From Glandiceps talaboti (Eukaryota; Hemichordata; Enteropneusta; Spengelidae): a stretch of DNA of 64,000 bases. A model generated the notes under the pieces. It did no database searches, was not told the origin of the DNA, and was given only the letters and a program-made list of their open reading frames with translations. The position numbers and the translations under genes were made by a program. The number at the start of each line of letters is the position of its first letter. Within the stretch, counting starts at the first letter, position 1. Of this stretch, positions 55,001-57,738 are shown piece by piece. The stretch is from NCBI RefSeq assembly GCF_964340395.1, contig NC_135554.1:9366475-9430474 (forward strand). The letters are read 5' to 3'.

Positions 55001-56893
55001 ACAAAAGCATAACAGAACTTTCCTTTACAGAAGATAATGGCACCATAACTATTTTTGAAGTCACTGTAGGATTCAAAATTGACAGAAAGACACACATACA
55101 TTACCAATAGAAATAAAGGATGATATCGGAATTCAAGGTCTTCACCCTGGATGCATATTTTTCCTGTGGTATGTACTGGCTCATTGGTTCTGCCATTTTC
55201 GTATGATTCCAATGCTTTACACTGAGGATGAGCCATAGCCCAAAACATCTGTGATAACTTGATTTTCAAGGACTTAAATAGTACCATATCACTTTCTATA
55301 CTTGAAGAATAGTTGTAAAATTAAGACTGCAGTAAAACTATGTGTGAGTATGGAATAGCTGAAAAGTGTTTTCTTTAGTAAGACAAGTTAAGAAATATCA
55401 TGTACACACCTGTATCTGTCTTTTCACCCATTGTTGTTGAGGGCGCGCTTGTTTGCTCCTTTATACTGTCATCTGTATCTTCAGGAGGTGAACTTGGGTC
55501 TACTTCAGCCGTTTGATCAATTGACTCATGATGTCCACCTTGCTGTGAATCCGATGACCCCTCCAGCACATCTATCTGTATGGCTATTAAAAAGTTAATA
55601 CAGAAATTAGAAATAATTTGATGAAAGATGAAATGATTCAGTTAACATGAATGCGCCTATGAAATAAACTGTTCAAACTTTTGTTGTTACTTTCTCTAGA
55701 AAGCCATTGTCTGTGAAAATAAGGCAAAAGGCTAGGCAAAAATATGGGGTGACCTCTCATGGGAGTAATAACCGAACGTTTGGAAGAAGAACGAGATCTT
55801 CAATGGCTACTCTCACCCGACTCAGAGGCCAAGGAGACCTGAAATGTATATGGAAATTCAACCCTCTTTGGGCCAGAGATCCTCTGTCTTCTGAAATGTC
55901 TACAAGAACGAGAGCGTGAGACACTGCAAGGGCCATGCAAATCATATTGTGCCCTCCTAGCAGTAGGTGTTGAACCCTCAACACTGTGATAGACTGGGTT
56001 GGGTGGCCAGGGCTAACGCCGAACTGACGTAGCCAGTCAACATGAGGACTAAAATCATGCCATGGTGCATCAGCAGACAGACCAAAGCCATGCACTGGCA
56101 TGAACTGTACAAACTTTTGGAAAACATTATCAACATTTTCGATCCAATAAGGCCACCGAACGCGTATGTTAATCCTATGGGGGAAGGAAACAAGAAGATT
56201 ATCGATTTCCTGAAAAAGACGTCCTACCCCAAAGTTCTTTTATTATTTCTAAGGGAGGCGCAAATTTCTATTATGGCAAAGTTTATAGAGATTTTAAAAA
56301 CGTCACTACCGTTCAGTAAAATTCGTCCCCAAGATGCATTTTACCATAGTAAATTGCAATTCAGGATTACTTTGAATAATCATATCTGTATGTAAGTAGA
56401 GACTTTGCATCAATACCACTATATAATTATAAGAATGCGCGTAAGTTCAAAAAGTACACCATTTCCGAAACAAATCACAATGACATTGGTAATAAAGGCG
56501 TCAATTTCTGAATATCTGTAAACTTTTGGGTTTGTTGATTTTGCAAAGAAATGCTAATTTTGAAAGTTTTGAAGTAAAGTGATAATTGCCCTTATGTATG
56601 AAGATCTTGCCAGCTTACTTCAGATAATAGAGCGTTTAGTTTGTATCGCCCGATTACCAAGTATTCTTTGGCTTTTACATCGGCTTTAAAGTTGAAAACG
56701 TGAAAATAGTCCTCTATGTATCTTAATCAATAAATGCAATGCTAAGTAGGTGTACAAAATATGTTATATTATGTACCAGTTGATGTAGCTTACCCTTTGT
56801 TTGTATTCCTGTTTCATCAGTTGAGCCATCATGTCCCCGCACCGAAGTATCTGTTTTATCAGGAACGGGTGTTGCTCCACTGTGGCTTGCCAT
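7689..56893 (-). CDS. RNF213/mysterin-like protein, N-terminal part (16 exons, 3' partial)
   Basis: Sixteen exons on the minus strand give an uninterrupted 949-codon reading frame from ATG 56,893-56,891 to 7,689. All internal borders are AG/GT, and each exon's entering phase equals the exit phase before it. The middle exons align in order with the N-terminal arm of human RNF213 as I recall it: a segment starting [13 protein letters not shown], then [11 protein letters not shown] and YKYIIDG (human VEG, then IPYKYVI), EYHCYDG (human WHQYYD), [10 protein letters not shown] with [13 protein letters not shown] (human WLGALPVLHC, ALEGLSFSPF), and later [14 protein letters not shown]213 is a cytosolic AAA+ E3 ubiquitin ligase with roles in lipid droplets and pathogen-surface ubiquitylation. 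Its AAA ring, E3 module and catalytic centre are not in this window. The Ser/Thr/Asp-rich start lacks the CxxC zinc motif of the human N-terminus. A paralogue or diverged family member is possible, as RNF213-like genes are multi-copy in many invertebrates. Confidence 0.8.
8705..8883. repeat. (TA)n arrays with internal palindromic ATAATAT interruptions
   Basis: TA repeats are interrupted at regular short intervals by ATTATA steps (8,720-8,805), followed by a pure TA run from 8,818. The interruptions make nested hairpins possible. Confidence 0.9.
9889..9996. repeat. (CT)n microsatellite
   Basis: About 108 bp of CT repeat with two CCCT interruptions. On the transcribed (minus) strand it is a GA-rich purine tract that starts about 33 nt downstream of the exon 15 donor. 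Confidence 0.95.
10030..10128 (-). CDS. RNF213-like gene, coding exon 15
   Basis: 99 nt, phase 0 to 0, 33 codons: [16 protein letters not shown] and then [17 protein letters not shown]. The acceptor is CTAACAG and the donor is AAAG|GTAAGT, close to the ideal consensus. It resembles the RNF213 stalk phrase VWRRLVEIQFP, which supports the family call. Confidence 0.85.
10356..10462. repeat. (GAGACA)n/(ACACAG)n microsatellite
   Basis: Imperfect hexanucleotide arrays of GAGACA passing into CAGACA, located inside intron 14. Several open frames through it are simple-repeat artefacts. Confidence 0.9.
10733..10832. repeat. (TA)n microsatellite
   Basis: An almost pure TA run of about 75 bp with a TTTATATATATTATT end. 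It starts 20 nt downstream of the exon 14 donor on the transcribed strand. Confidence 0.95.
10853..11174 (-). CDS. RNF213-like gene, coding exon 14
   Basis: 322 nt, entering with one base to complete a codon and leaving in phase 0 (CTGAAGATGTTACAG|GTAATA). The acceptor is GTCACTAG. The 107 codons include [19 protein letters not shown], a Cys pair in [18 protein letters not shown] and [13 protein letters not shown]. It is the largest exon in this part. It matches the expected position in the RNF213 arm but has no motif that I recognise by itself. A frame open further upstream to 11,215 is intronic. Confidence 0.8.
12115..12680. mobile_element. Inverted-repeat (MITE-like) element
   Basis: Arms 12,115-12,211 and 12,567-12,680 are reverse complements sharing TTAGTTTCCGTA, CGACAATCCCAAGTACCCGG and CAGCCATACGTTACAGTGGT. 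The right arm has about 15 extra bases in the middle. The spacer of about 355 bp has no recognisable coding sequence. A clear target-site duplication could not be identified, so the superfamily is unknown. Confidence 0.65.
13585..13978 (-). repeat. Minisatellite-bearing element with hairpin terminus
   Basis: A unit of about 128 bp is repeated roughly twice. Landmarks are AAAAATCATAAAAAAT, a GAACAAATCTGAATAGCCTCC-type phrase, ATATCGAAGAATTCTGA and GAGAAGATGACGAAAAT. At its right end is the hairpin AGCTTTCGCTGACAGCGGAG followed by CTAAAA. Read on the minus strand this begins TTTTTAGCTCCG, similar to the terminus at 32,070. It is probably one non-autonomous element in reverse orientation. Confidence 0.55.
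14056..14137. repeat. (CCCTCT)n pyrimidine array abutting a 5' splice site
   Basis: About 80 bp of C/T repeats. On the transcribed strand it is GGGAGA-rich and begins inside the donor sequence of exon 13 (GTAAGGGAGAGA). G-runs in this position are known in other animals to strengthen splicing. Confidence 0.9.
14138..14226 (-). CDS. RNF213-like gene, coding exon 13
   Basis: 89 nt, phase 0 in and two bases out (CATCT|GTAAGG), with acceptor TTCTTACAG. It encodes [19 protein letters not shown] then [10 protein letters not shown]. The two leftover bases CT join the first base T of exon 14 to give Leu. Confidence 0.8.
14227..16707. other. Intron 12
   Basis: Contains a dispersed repeat with two units about 310 bp apart (15,235-15,300 and 15,548-15,620; shared AAGATGACC, TTTGACCTTTGATC-type phrase and GAGTTG.CC) and the ACAG array at 16,129-16,338. 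No exon or transposon protein is recognised. Confidence 0.5.
16129..16338. repeat. (ACAG)n microsatellite with a GCAG core
   Basis: About 190 bp of CAGA tetranucleotides, with about five GCAG variants near 16,227-16,246, ending in (CA)n. Frames reading LSVCLSVC or RQTDRQTD through it are artefacts. Confidence 0.95.
16708..16891 (-). CDS. RNF213-like gene, coding exon 12
   Basis: 184 nt, one completing base in, phase 0 out (AAGGAG|GTAAAA), acceptor TTTCTTTCAG. It encodes [20 protein letters not shown], then [15 protein letters not shown]. This follows the LEGL segment in the same order as human RNF213, where a helical phrase ending DEPLFRSWFSLLP comes next. Confidence 0.85.
16892..20039. other. 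Intron 11
   Basis: Besides the minus-strand LINE relic at 17,680-18,600 it holds a small tandem duplication of AGGGCAGCCAGTGT at 17,346-17,373 and a diverged copy of the 9,180-9,340 repeat at about 17,430-17,545. The stretch 18,620-20,039 shows nothing recognisable. Confidence 0.5.
17680..18600 (-). pseudogene. L1/Tx1-like LINE reverse transcriptase relic
   Basis: Read on the minus strand, frames joined across stops contain [14 protein letters not shown] and [11 protein letters not shown] (fingers), [20 protein letters not shown] (catalytic motif A region), [13 protein letters not shown] (motif C) and [12 protein letters not shown] (thumb and beyond). These are the order and phrasing of L1/Tx1-clade ORF2. 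Motif C has FAND where FADD is expected, removing one catalytic Asp, and frameshifts break the frame. No ORF1, endonuclease or tail is visible. It sits in intron 11 in the same orientation as the host gene. Confidence 0.75.
20040..20264 (-). CDS. RNF213-like gene, coding exon 11
   Basis: 225 nt, one base in and two out (AAAAG|GTAACC), acceptor TTATTTTAG. It encodes [40 protein letters not shown] and [15 protein letters not shown]. The CLPLLH and LEGL pair with this spacing is the strongest RNF213-family signature in the window. Confidence 0.9.
20265..20834. repeat. Intron 10 start with (CTGT)n and (TATG)n microsatellites
   Basis: CTGT repeats at 20,456-20,490 and 20,510-20,530 and TATG repeats at 20,545-20,590 lie between exon 11 and the large LINE. 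Nothing coding is recognised in the rest. Confidence 0.8.
20835..21230 (+). pseudogene. LINE ORF1, N-terminal RNase H1-type hybrid-binding domain
   Basis: From ATG 20,835 the frame runs through an acidic N-terminus to [19 protein letters not shown] and [10 protein letters not shown]. The next frame then supplies [11 protein letters not shown]. This fits the hybrid-binding domain (also called viroplasmin or caulimovirus-VI-like domain) of RNase H1: FYAV..GR.TG.F..W..C...V...P.A.(F/Y)K.F.T...A. That fold binds RNA:DNA hybrids or dsRNA. The domain is about 45 residues, at residues 45-90. A one-base frameshift at about 21,075 breaks it. Downstream coding-like fragments continue to 21,595, suggesting that it is the start of ORF1 and not a separate gene. 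Upstream, GATATATAAAG lies 20 bp before the ATG. Confidence 0.8.
21595..22803 (+). pseudogene. LINE ORF1, coiled-coil, SGNH esterase and CCHC knuckles
   Basis: The 174-residue frame from 21,595 starts with a heptad-like stretch (about residues 25-65) and a polar linker, and then reaches [12 protein letters not shown] (GDS Ser at residue 154, about 22,054). After a stop the next pieces give [11 protein letters not shown] (block III, about 22,145) and [17 protein letters not shown] (catalytic Asp and His, about 22,425). These are the SGNH-hydrolase blocks found in ORF1 proteins of CR1/L2-type LINEs. The last frame has two knuckles, [14 protein letters not shown], in which the first Cys is replaced by Phe, and an intact [17 protein letters not shown]1 proteins bind template RNA. 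This copy is interrupted by at least two stops or frameshifts. Confidence 0.8.
22870..23530 (+). pseudogene. LINE ORF2, AP-type endonuclease remnant
   Basis: Pieces in several frames follow the endonuclease order: [41 protein letters not shown] (GDFN motif with G changed to D), [19 protein letters not shown] and the GSD.N terminus near 23,510. The enzyme nicks target DNA for priming. At least four frameshifts or stops make it non-functional. Confidence 0.75.
24150..25640 (+). pseudogene. LINE ORF2, reverse transcriptase and C-terminal region
   Basis: Recognisable motifs in order are [19 protein letters not shown], a [16 protein letters not shown] phrase, [50 protein letters not shown] (motif A Asp kept), [10 protein letters not shown] (motif C, degraded from FADD), [14 protein letters not shown] and SYNYLGV. 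The C-terminal part reads [13 protein letters not shown] and [17 protein letters not shown]. In-frame stops (for example TGA at 24,361) and shifts interrupt it. It is followed almost immediately by (TA)n at 25,639. Confidence 0.8.
25639..25727. repeat. (TA)n microsatellite at LINE 3' end
   Basis: About 88 bp of pure TA repeats starting directly after the LINE 3' sequence GATTAGACCA. Confidence 0.95.
25728..26159. repeat. Inverted-repeat segment around GAGCTTAGCATTTG
   Basis: AATCCTGGTCATAAGAGCTT (from about 25,848) is mirrored by AAGCTCTTATGACCAGAATT (to about 26,077), and GCAACAATTT and GGGCGTC-type phrases recur on both sides. A third partial copy, AATCCTGTTCATAGGAGCTT, is at about 26,094. 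It looks like a small palindromic MITE or overlapping copies; no target duplication was identified. Confidence 0.5.
26160..26620. other. GC-rich unassigned block with poly-C tracts
   Basis: Base composition rises clearly, with C runs at about 26,362-26,370 and 26,406-26,419. The minus strand is open for 147 codons (26,603-26,160), but the sequence is Gly/Arg/Pro-rich with no recognisable domain, and the poly-C tracts dominate it. The composition contrast suggests an inserted repeat and not a host gene. Confidence 0.4.
26621..28460. other. Intron 10 end: MITE-like inverted repeat and microsatellites
   Basis: At 27,337-27,500 GTGTTTGATGTAGTTTGCTG is mirrored by CAGCAAACTATATCAAACAC, enclosing a further dyad rich in AATTAAT. 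This may be a 165-bp MITE. A pentanucleotide GAATA array lies at 28,208-28,257 and a GT/GC array at 28,299-28,355. Nothing coding is recognised. Confidence 0.55.
28208..28257. repeat. (GAATA)n microsatellite
   Basis: About ten tandem copies of the pentanucleotide AGAAT. Confidence 0.95.
28461..28729 (-). CDS. RNF213-like gene, coding exon 10
   Basis: 269 nt, phase 0 in, two bases out (GCTAGCAG|GTAAGC), acceptor TTTCTATTTAG. It encodes [37 protein letters not shown] and [19 protein letters not shown]. It is a helical segment rich in Leu and Cys. It joins exon 11 to form Arg from AG plus G. Confidence 0.85.
28730..29108. other. Intron 9, proximal part; nothing recognised
   Basis: I see no exon, microsatellite or repeat-family match in this stretch. 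Confidence 0.35.
29109..30330 (+). repeat. Composite minisatellite element, copy 1
   Basis: It begins with the head GCCAATGGCGTTGTAGCACA. About four diverged units of roughly 112 bp follow, marked by GGGCGTGGTCTTGTTGCTAG (29,316, 29,427, 29,540, 29,655). A second block is marked by AATTTGCATATTACTAATGG and GATCATCATG (29,790-30,310). The same order is seen at 48,029-49,040 and, inverted, at 58,150-59,290. No coding capacity is visible. It is a candidate non-autonomous transposon. Confidence 0.65.
30331..31502. other. Intron 9, distal part; nothing recognised
   Basis: AT-rich sequence without a recognisable exon, transposon domain or array. Phases across intron 9 already agree. Confidence 0.35.
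31503..31792 (-). CDS. RNF213-like gene, coding exon 9
   Basis: 290 nt, two completing bases in (acceptor TTTTACAG|CT), phase 0 out (CGAACG|GTACGT). It encodes [40 protein letters not shown] and [13 protein letters not shown]. The EYHCYDG phrase corresponds to the WHQYYD segment that follows the CBM20-like domain in human RNF213. There is a CxxC pair near the end. Confidence 0.88.
31793..32069. other. Intron 8, proximal part
   Basis: No feature recognised between exon 9 and the hairpin-headed repeat. Confidence 0.3.
32070..32760 (+). repeat. Hairpin-headed minisatellite element
   Basis: It starts TTTTAGCTCCCGTATGGGAG with a perfect AGCTCCC/GGGAGCT hairpin, then a short (CTGT)n tract and, from about 32,290, two to three units of roughly 150 bp. 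Their landmarks are GATCATACA.AGAT, AGTTCTTAATGAA.TTTAGTG and TTGCATAATTAA. The terminus resembles that of the reverse-oriented element ending at 13,978. I infer a non-autonomous element; no protein is encoded. Confidence 0.55.
33189..34160 (+). repeat. Minisatellite block with shared head, about 150-bp units
   Basis: A variant of the head (GTGTCAATGGTATAGTAGCA) at 33,193 precedes about five diverged units marked by GCATTCTTAAGATATAGCCT, ATTACCGAAAATCATTAATT and CATAGGACATGTGCATTGTT. The block ends in poly-C at 34,146-34,160. Single or paired units of the same family occur at 37,880-37,960, 49,490-49,760 and 51,720-51,990. Confidence 0.65.
34240..34415 (-). CDS. RNF213-like gene, coding exon 8
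   Basis: 176 nt, one base in and one out (CCACAAC|GTATGT), acceptor TCATTTTCAG. It encodes [38 protein letters not shown] and [12 protein letters not shown]. The [11 protein letters not shown] and YKYII phrases match the second half of the CBM20-like carbohydrate-binding fold in the RNF213 N-terminal arm (human VEG.V.ISKK.L and YKYVI). Confidence 0.9.
34416..36059. repeat. Intron 7, proximal part, with GT/GTAT/GAAT microsatellite
   Basis: A compound array at 35,047-35,236 runs GT, then GTAT, GAGT and about 18 copies of GAAT. A smaller CA-rich patch is at 35,405-35,432. No coding sequence is recognised. A 72-codon minus-strand frame at 35,825-35,607 has no recognisable domain and does not fit the phase chain. 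Confidence 0.6.
36060..36790 (+). pseudogene. LINE reverse transcriptase relic (Jockey/CR1-like)
   Basis: Frames contain [39 protein letters not shown] (motif A), KLLKMGAR and [36 protein letters not shown] (degraded motif B) and [17 protein letters not shown]. Several frameshifts are present, part of the fingers region is missing, and the YADD motif is lost near 36,600. There is no endonuclease. It lies antisense to the host gene in intron 7. Confidence 0.75.
37255..37428 (-). CDS. RNF213-like gene, coding exon 7
   Basis: 174 nt, one base in and two out (AAAGGG|GTAAGT), acceptor TTTCCTATTAG. It encodes [40 protein letters not shown] and [13 protein letters not shown]. This corresponds to the start of the CBM20-like domain of RNF213 (human VTVFFHAIISLHF and so on). 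It joins exon 8 through a Gly codon. Confidence 0.9.
37429..39472. other. Intron 6, part: degenerate repeats and an unassigned coding-like segment
   Basis: One unit of the 150-bp minisatellite family is at about 37,880-37,960. A degenerate series of AATAATGTAGTAAAAATGTA-like phrases occupies 38,025-38,175. At 38,718-38,839 the plus strand reads [20 protein letters not shown] and then [16 protein letters not shown] before a stop. It looks protein-like, but I cannot assign it. A GGTCAA triplet repeat is at about 38,612-38,630. Confidence 0.4.
39473..40715 (+). pseudogene. DIRS-like retroelement: RT end, RNase H and tyrosine recombinase
   Basis: Right after a poly-G run (39,473-39,486) the frames give FPPDKLDQ, a degraded GHLNFAC-like phrase and [12 protein letters not shown] (end of RT). 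RNase H follows with [13 protein letters not shown] and IAFKEL. The recombinase part has [49 protein letters not shown] and, in another frame, [16 protein letters not shown] with the candidate nucleophile Tyr. This RT-RNase H-YR order defines DIRS-type elements, which integrate by recombinase. Repeated frameshifts make it non-functional. The RT palm and gag are absent, so it is 5'-truncated. C-rich composition sets it apart from the AT-rich surroundings. Confidence 0.75.
40716..41790 (+). other. C-rich unassigned sequence downstream of the DIRS fragment
   Basis: It continues the elevated GC and C-rich composition of the DIRS fragment and includes AATAAA at 40,994 and a (TTG)n run at 41,223-41,249. 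Overlapping open frames (41,012-41,398 and 41,386-41,751) have no domain that I recognise. It may be the 3' non-coding and internal complementary region of the DIRS element, or the gag-side of a second copy. Confidence 0.35.
42160..43343 (+). pseudogene. LINE ORF2 3' half with C-terminal CCHC motif
   Basis: It opens with [14 protein letters not shown] (motif C intact) and goes on with [37 protein letters not shown] and [20 protein letters not shown]. The C-terminal frame has [20 protein letters not shown], that is, C-x2-C-x8-H-x4-C, a zinc-binding motif common at the end of such LINE proteins. Frameshifts occur near 42,580, 42,700 and 42,900. The element is 5'-truncated within RT and stops at the TA microsatellite at 43,345. 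Confidence 0.75.
43345..43434. repeat. (TA)n microsatellite at LINE 3' end
   Basis: About 90 bp of pure TA repeats immediately after the LINE sequence ending TATTTGCAA. Confidence 0.95.
43435..44108. repeat. Intron 6, distal part: degenerate TACTAC repeats and CA patches
   Basis: Repeated ACTAC phrases at 43,629-43,725 resemble, in reverse complement, the AATGTAGTAAAAAT series at 38,025-38,175. CA dinucleotide patches flank TCTCGTTCTACCTTCAAGTA (43,835-43,854), which recurs at about 46,373-46,393. Nothing coding is recognised. Confidence 0.45.
44109..44161 (-). CDS. RNF213-like gene, coding exon 6 (short)
   Basis: 53 nt, phase 0 in, two bases out (CAAATG|GTGGGT), acceptor TATCAACAG. It encodes [17 protein letters not shown] plus the first two bases of Trp. 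Exon 5 leaves in phase 0 and exon 7 needs two incoming bases, so an exon of this phase pair is required between them and this is the only one I found. The small size and the GTGGGT donor make it less certain than its neighbours. Confidence 0.65.
44162..46405. other. Intron 5, proximal part; unassigned coding-like stretch
   Basis: From 45,100 to 46,160 codon-like sequence appears in broken plus-strand frames (for example [20 protein letters not shown] near 45,530 and [18 protein letters not shown] near 45,870). I could not match it to a known family. It has the look of a decayed transposon. The rest of the intron shows nothing recognisable apart from a CA microsatellite at 46,336-46,366, next to the inverted repeat. 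Confidence 0.35.
46406..46530 (+). repeat. Inverted-repeat pair, left arm
   Basis: This is the reverse complement of 49,300-49,423 over about 125 bp at high identity (shared GATAATTTTGGCACAACATA, CTTCACTCTG and GACCATTCTTTCTGGGGTTT). The arms lie on either side of exon 5 of the host gene. Confidence 0.85.
47551..47774 (-). CDS. RNF213-like gene, coding exon 5
   Basis: 224 nt, two bases in, phase 0 out (AACAAG|GTAAAT), acceptor TTGTCAATCAG. It encodes [40 protein letters not shown] and [17 protein letters not shown]. It is highly polar and probably disordered, as expected between the N-terminus and the CBM20-like domain. It joins the upstream exon through a Gly codon (G plus GT). Confidence 0.8.
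47775..48028. repeat. Intron 4 start with (CTGT)n patch
   Basis: A short degenerate GTCTGTCTGT tract at 47,948-48,012 precedes the head of composite element copy 2. Confidence 0.7.
48029..49085 (+). repeat. Composite minisatellite element, copy 2
   Basis: The head CCGCCAATGGCGTTGTAGCA is at 48,034. Six units of about 113 bp follow, each with GCTATGGGCGTGGTC.TGTTG and CTAGG (48,179 to 48,770). Then comes the second block with GGAATTATAGATTTTTAACC and TAATTTGCATATTACTGATG, ending at a (CA)n-(TA)n microsatellite (49,043-49,088). Open frames inside are repeat artefacts. Confidence 0.7.
49300..49423 (-). repeat. Inverted-repeat pair, right arm
   Basis: Reverse complement of 46,406-46,530. Together they could pair in the pre-mRNA and loop out exon 5 and composite copy 2. 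Confidence 0.85.
49424..51964. repeat. Intron 4 remainder: minisatellite units and LINE endonuclease-like traces
   Basis: Units of the 150-bp minisatellite family occur at 49,490-49,760 and 51,720-51,960. At 50,690-51,090 the plus strand reads [20 protein letters not shown], the end motif of AP-type LINE endonucleases (SDHN), with little else conserved. A partial copy of the approximately 360-bp segment seen in duplication copies A and C is at about 51,285-51,420. Confidence 0.5.
52485..52661 (-). CDS. RNF213-like gene, coding exon 4 (duplicate A)
   Basis: 177 nt, symmetric phase 1-1 (two bases in, one out), acceptor CTTTTAATAG, donor GATACAG|GTGTGT. It encodes [40 protein letters not shown] and [15 protein letters not shown]. 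It is Ser/Thr/Asp/Gln-rich and most likely disordered. Because the exon is symmetric, it can be included or skipped without changing the frame. Confidence 0.75.
52662..53996. other. Intron between duplicated exons A and B
   Basis: It contains the approximately 360-bp segment of copy A and then unique sequence (53,216-53,650) with no recognised feature. A minus-strand frame at 53,205-52,825 lies in the duplicated segment and has a counterpart at 56,101-55,757, but it has no recognisable domain. Confidence 0.4.
53997..54170 (-). CDS. RNF213-like gene, coding exon 3 (duplicate B)
   Basis: 174 nt, phase 1-1, intact splice sites (CTTTTAATAG acceptor, GATACAG|GTGTGT donor). It encodes [40 protein letters not shown] and [15 protein letters not shown]. 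It is the most diverged of the three copies, yet open throughout, which argues that it is still translated. Confidence 0.75.
54171..55409. other. Intron between duplicated exons B and C
   Basis: The B/C-shared block includes a plus-strand coding-like segment (about 54,400-54,625). Its better preserved counterpart at 56,150-56,392 reads [20 protein letters not shown] and [20 protein letters not shown] do not recognise it. Confidence 0.4.
55410..55583 (-). CDS. RNF213-like gene, coding exon 2 (duplicate C)
   Basis: 174 nt, phase 1-1, acceptor TTTTTAATAG, donor GATACAG|GTGTGT. It encodes [40 protein letters not shown] and [15 protein letters not shown]. It is close to copy A, with most differences in the middle acidic stretch. 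It joins exon 1 through an Ala codon (G plus CC). Confidence 0.75.
56794..56893 (-). CDS. RNF213-like gene, coding exon 1 with start codon
   Basis: The 100 coding nt give 33 codons plus one base (AAAG|GTAAGC donor). The start ATG at 56,893-56,891 sits in AAAAATGG, a good context (A at -3, G at +4). The peptide begins [20 protein letters not shown] and ends DETGIQTK, similar in composition to the exon 2-4 repeats (KTDT is shared). The same exon probably starts at 56,925, where TATTTATTTCAG is a good acceptor, so a further 5' UTR exon should lie upstream. No promoter could be identified. Confidence 0.75.
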
Positions 56894-56917
56894 TTTTACA
56901 CCAAATAGCGTGACACT

Positions 56918-56923
56918 TTACAT
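56918..56923 (-). promoter_or_regulatory. Start-stop upstream ORF (ATGTAA) in the 5' UTR
   Basis: Within the 32-nt UTR part of exon 1 an ATG is followed at once by TAA, 25 nt before the main ATG. Such minimal uORFs can stall scanning ribosomes and lower translation. Its reality depends on the UTR exon starting at 56,925. Confidence 0.4.
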
Positions 56924-56925
56924 TT

Positions 56926-57446
56926 CTGAAATAAATATGAGCCTAATGTCATTTATTTACGTAAAATAAAGAAATTGTGTATCAATGGGAAGAACTGATG
57001 GCACAGCAGAACGACAACGATTTATAAACTAATTTGCTATAAAGCCTAATAAAAGCTATCATCCATTGCATTGATAAAACGTGAGAATCAACGGCATGGT
57101 GCAAATAGGTAAACAGTATTTTTAGCATTTCCGCCCGAAAACATGTATTACACGCATTATCTGATCACCATTATATAACAAACTTTAACTAGGACAACTT
57201 TATGCTTTGTTAAGTTACTGACACTAATTACCCTCTACGTCTTTGCATGCAACTTGTCTCATTCCTGCTCACCACGAGCAAGCATATGTAATGGTGTTTT
57301 TACGCAGGTTGCATTTCTTTTTTTCTTTTAACGTGTTAAGTGGGTTATTATTAGCGCTTTATATTATATATTAGTATGCTACCTTTTTTACTTTAAGAAG
57401 GTCTACTAGTTTCATTTTAAGTCTGTGTGTATAGAATATACTTATA
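56926..57446. other. Upstream sequence, nothing recognised
   Basis: This should be intron between a non-coding first exon and exon 1. No exon, array or transposon is recognised. Confidence 0.35.
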
Positions 57447-57738
57447 TATAATCCCATGAAATCAATGTTAGTTTTACATCATAATGCTCCGAGTATGATT
57501 CCGCGGACTAATACAAATTCGAGCCGATAGGAATCATACGAGTAGCATTATGATGTAAAACTAACATTGATTTCATGGAATTATATATTTATCACATAAC
57601 TAAGTATTTCCCTGTATTTTTCTAAAATTTTAAATCGTATTTTACGAATACTGTATCATTTTATCGCACTATATTCTTCATTGCGTATTAAAAATCGGCG
57701 CCCGACGGCTATGCAAATTACATAATCGCATGACCTGT
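57447..57738 (-). repeat. Dispersed repeat family R1, copy 2, with 56-bp hairpin
   Basis: Arms 57,447-57,502 and 57,530-57,585 are near-perfect reverse complements around a 27-bp loop. Both include CATCATAATGCT and the loop begins with GCGGACTAATACA. Beyond the hairpin, 57,586-57,738 matches 7,388-7,540 in reverse orientation. It is probably a foldback-type non-autonomous element. Confidence 0.75.

Larger units (their letters stand above)
51965..56706. repeat. Tandem segmental triplication containing exons 2-4
   Basis: Three direct copies, A (51,965-53,215), B (53,651-54,933) and C (54,945-56,706), share intronic sequence on both sides of a homologous exon, for example GGATGAGCCATAGCCCAAAA and GACAGAAAGACACA. 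By eye A and C are roughly 90% alike in the intron. A and C carry a segment of about 360 bp (52,845-53,215 and 55,740-56,105) missing from B. B and C share a further block (54,370-54,933 and 56,120-56,706) that A lacks. So the copies arose by more than one event, or were reshaped afterwards. Confidence 0.8.
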
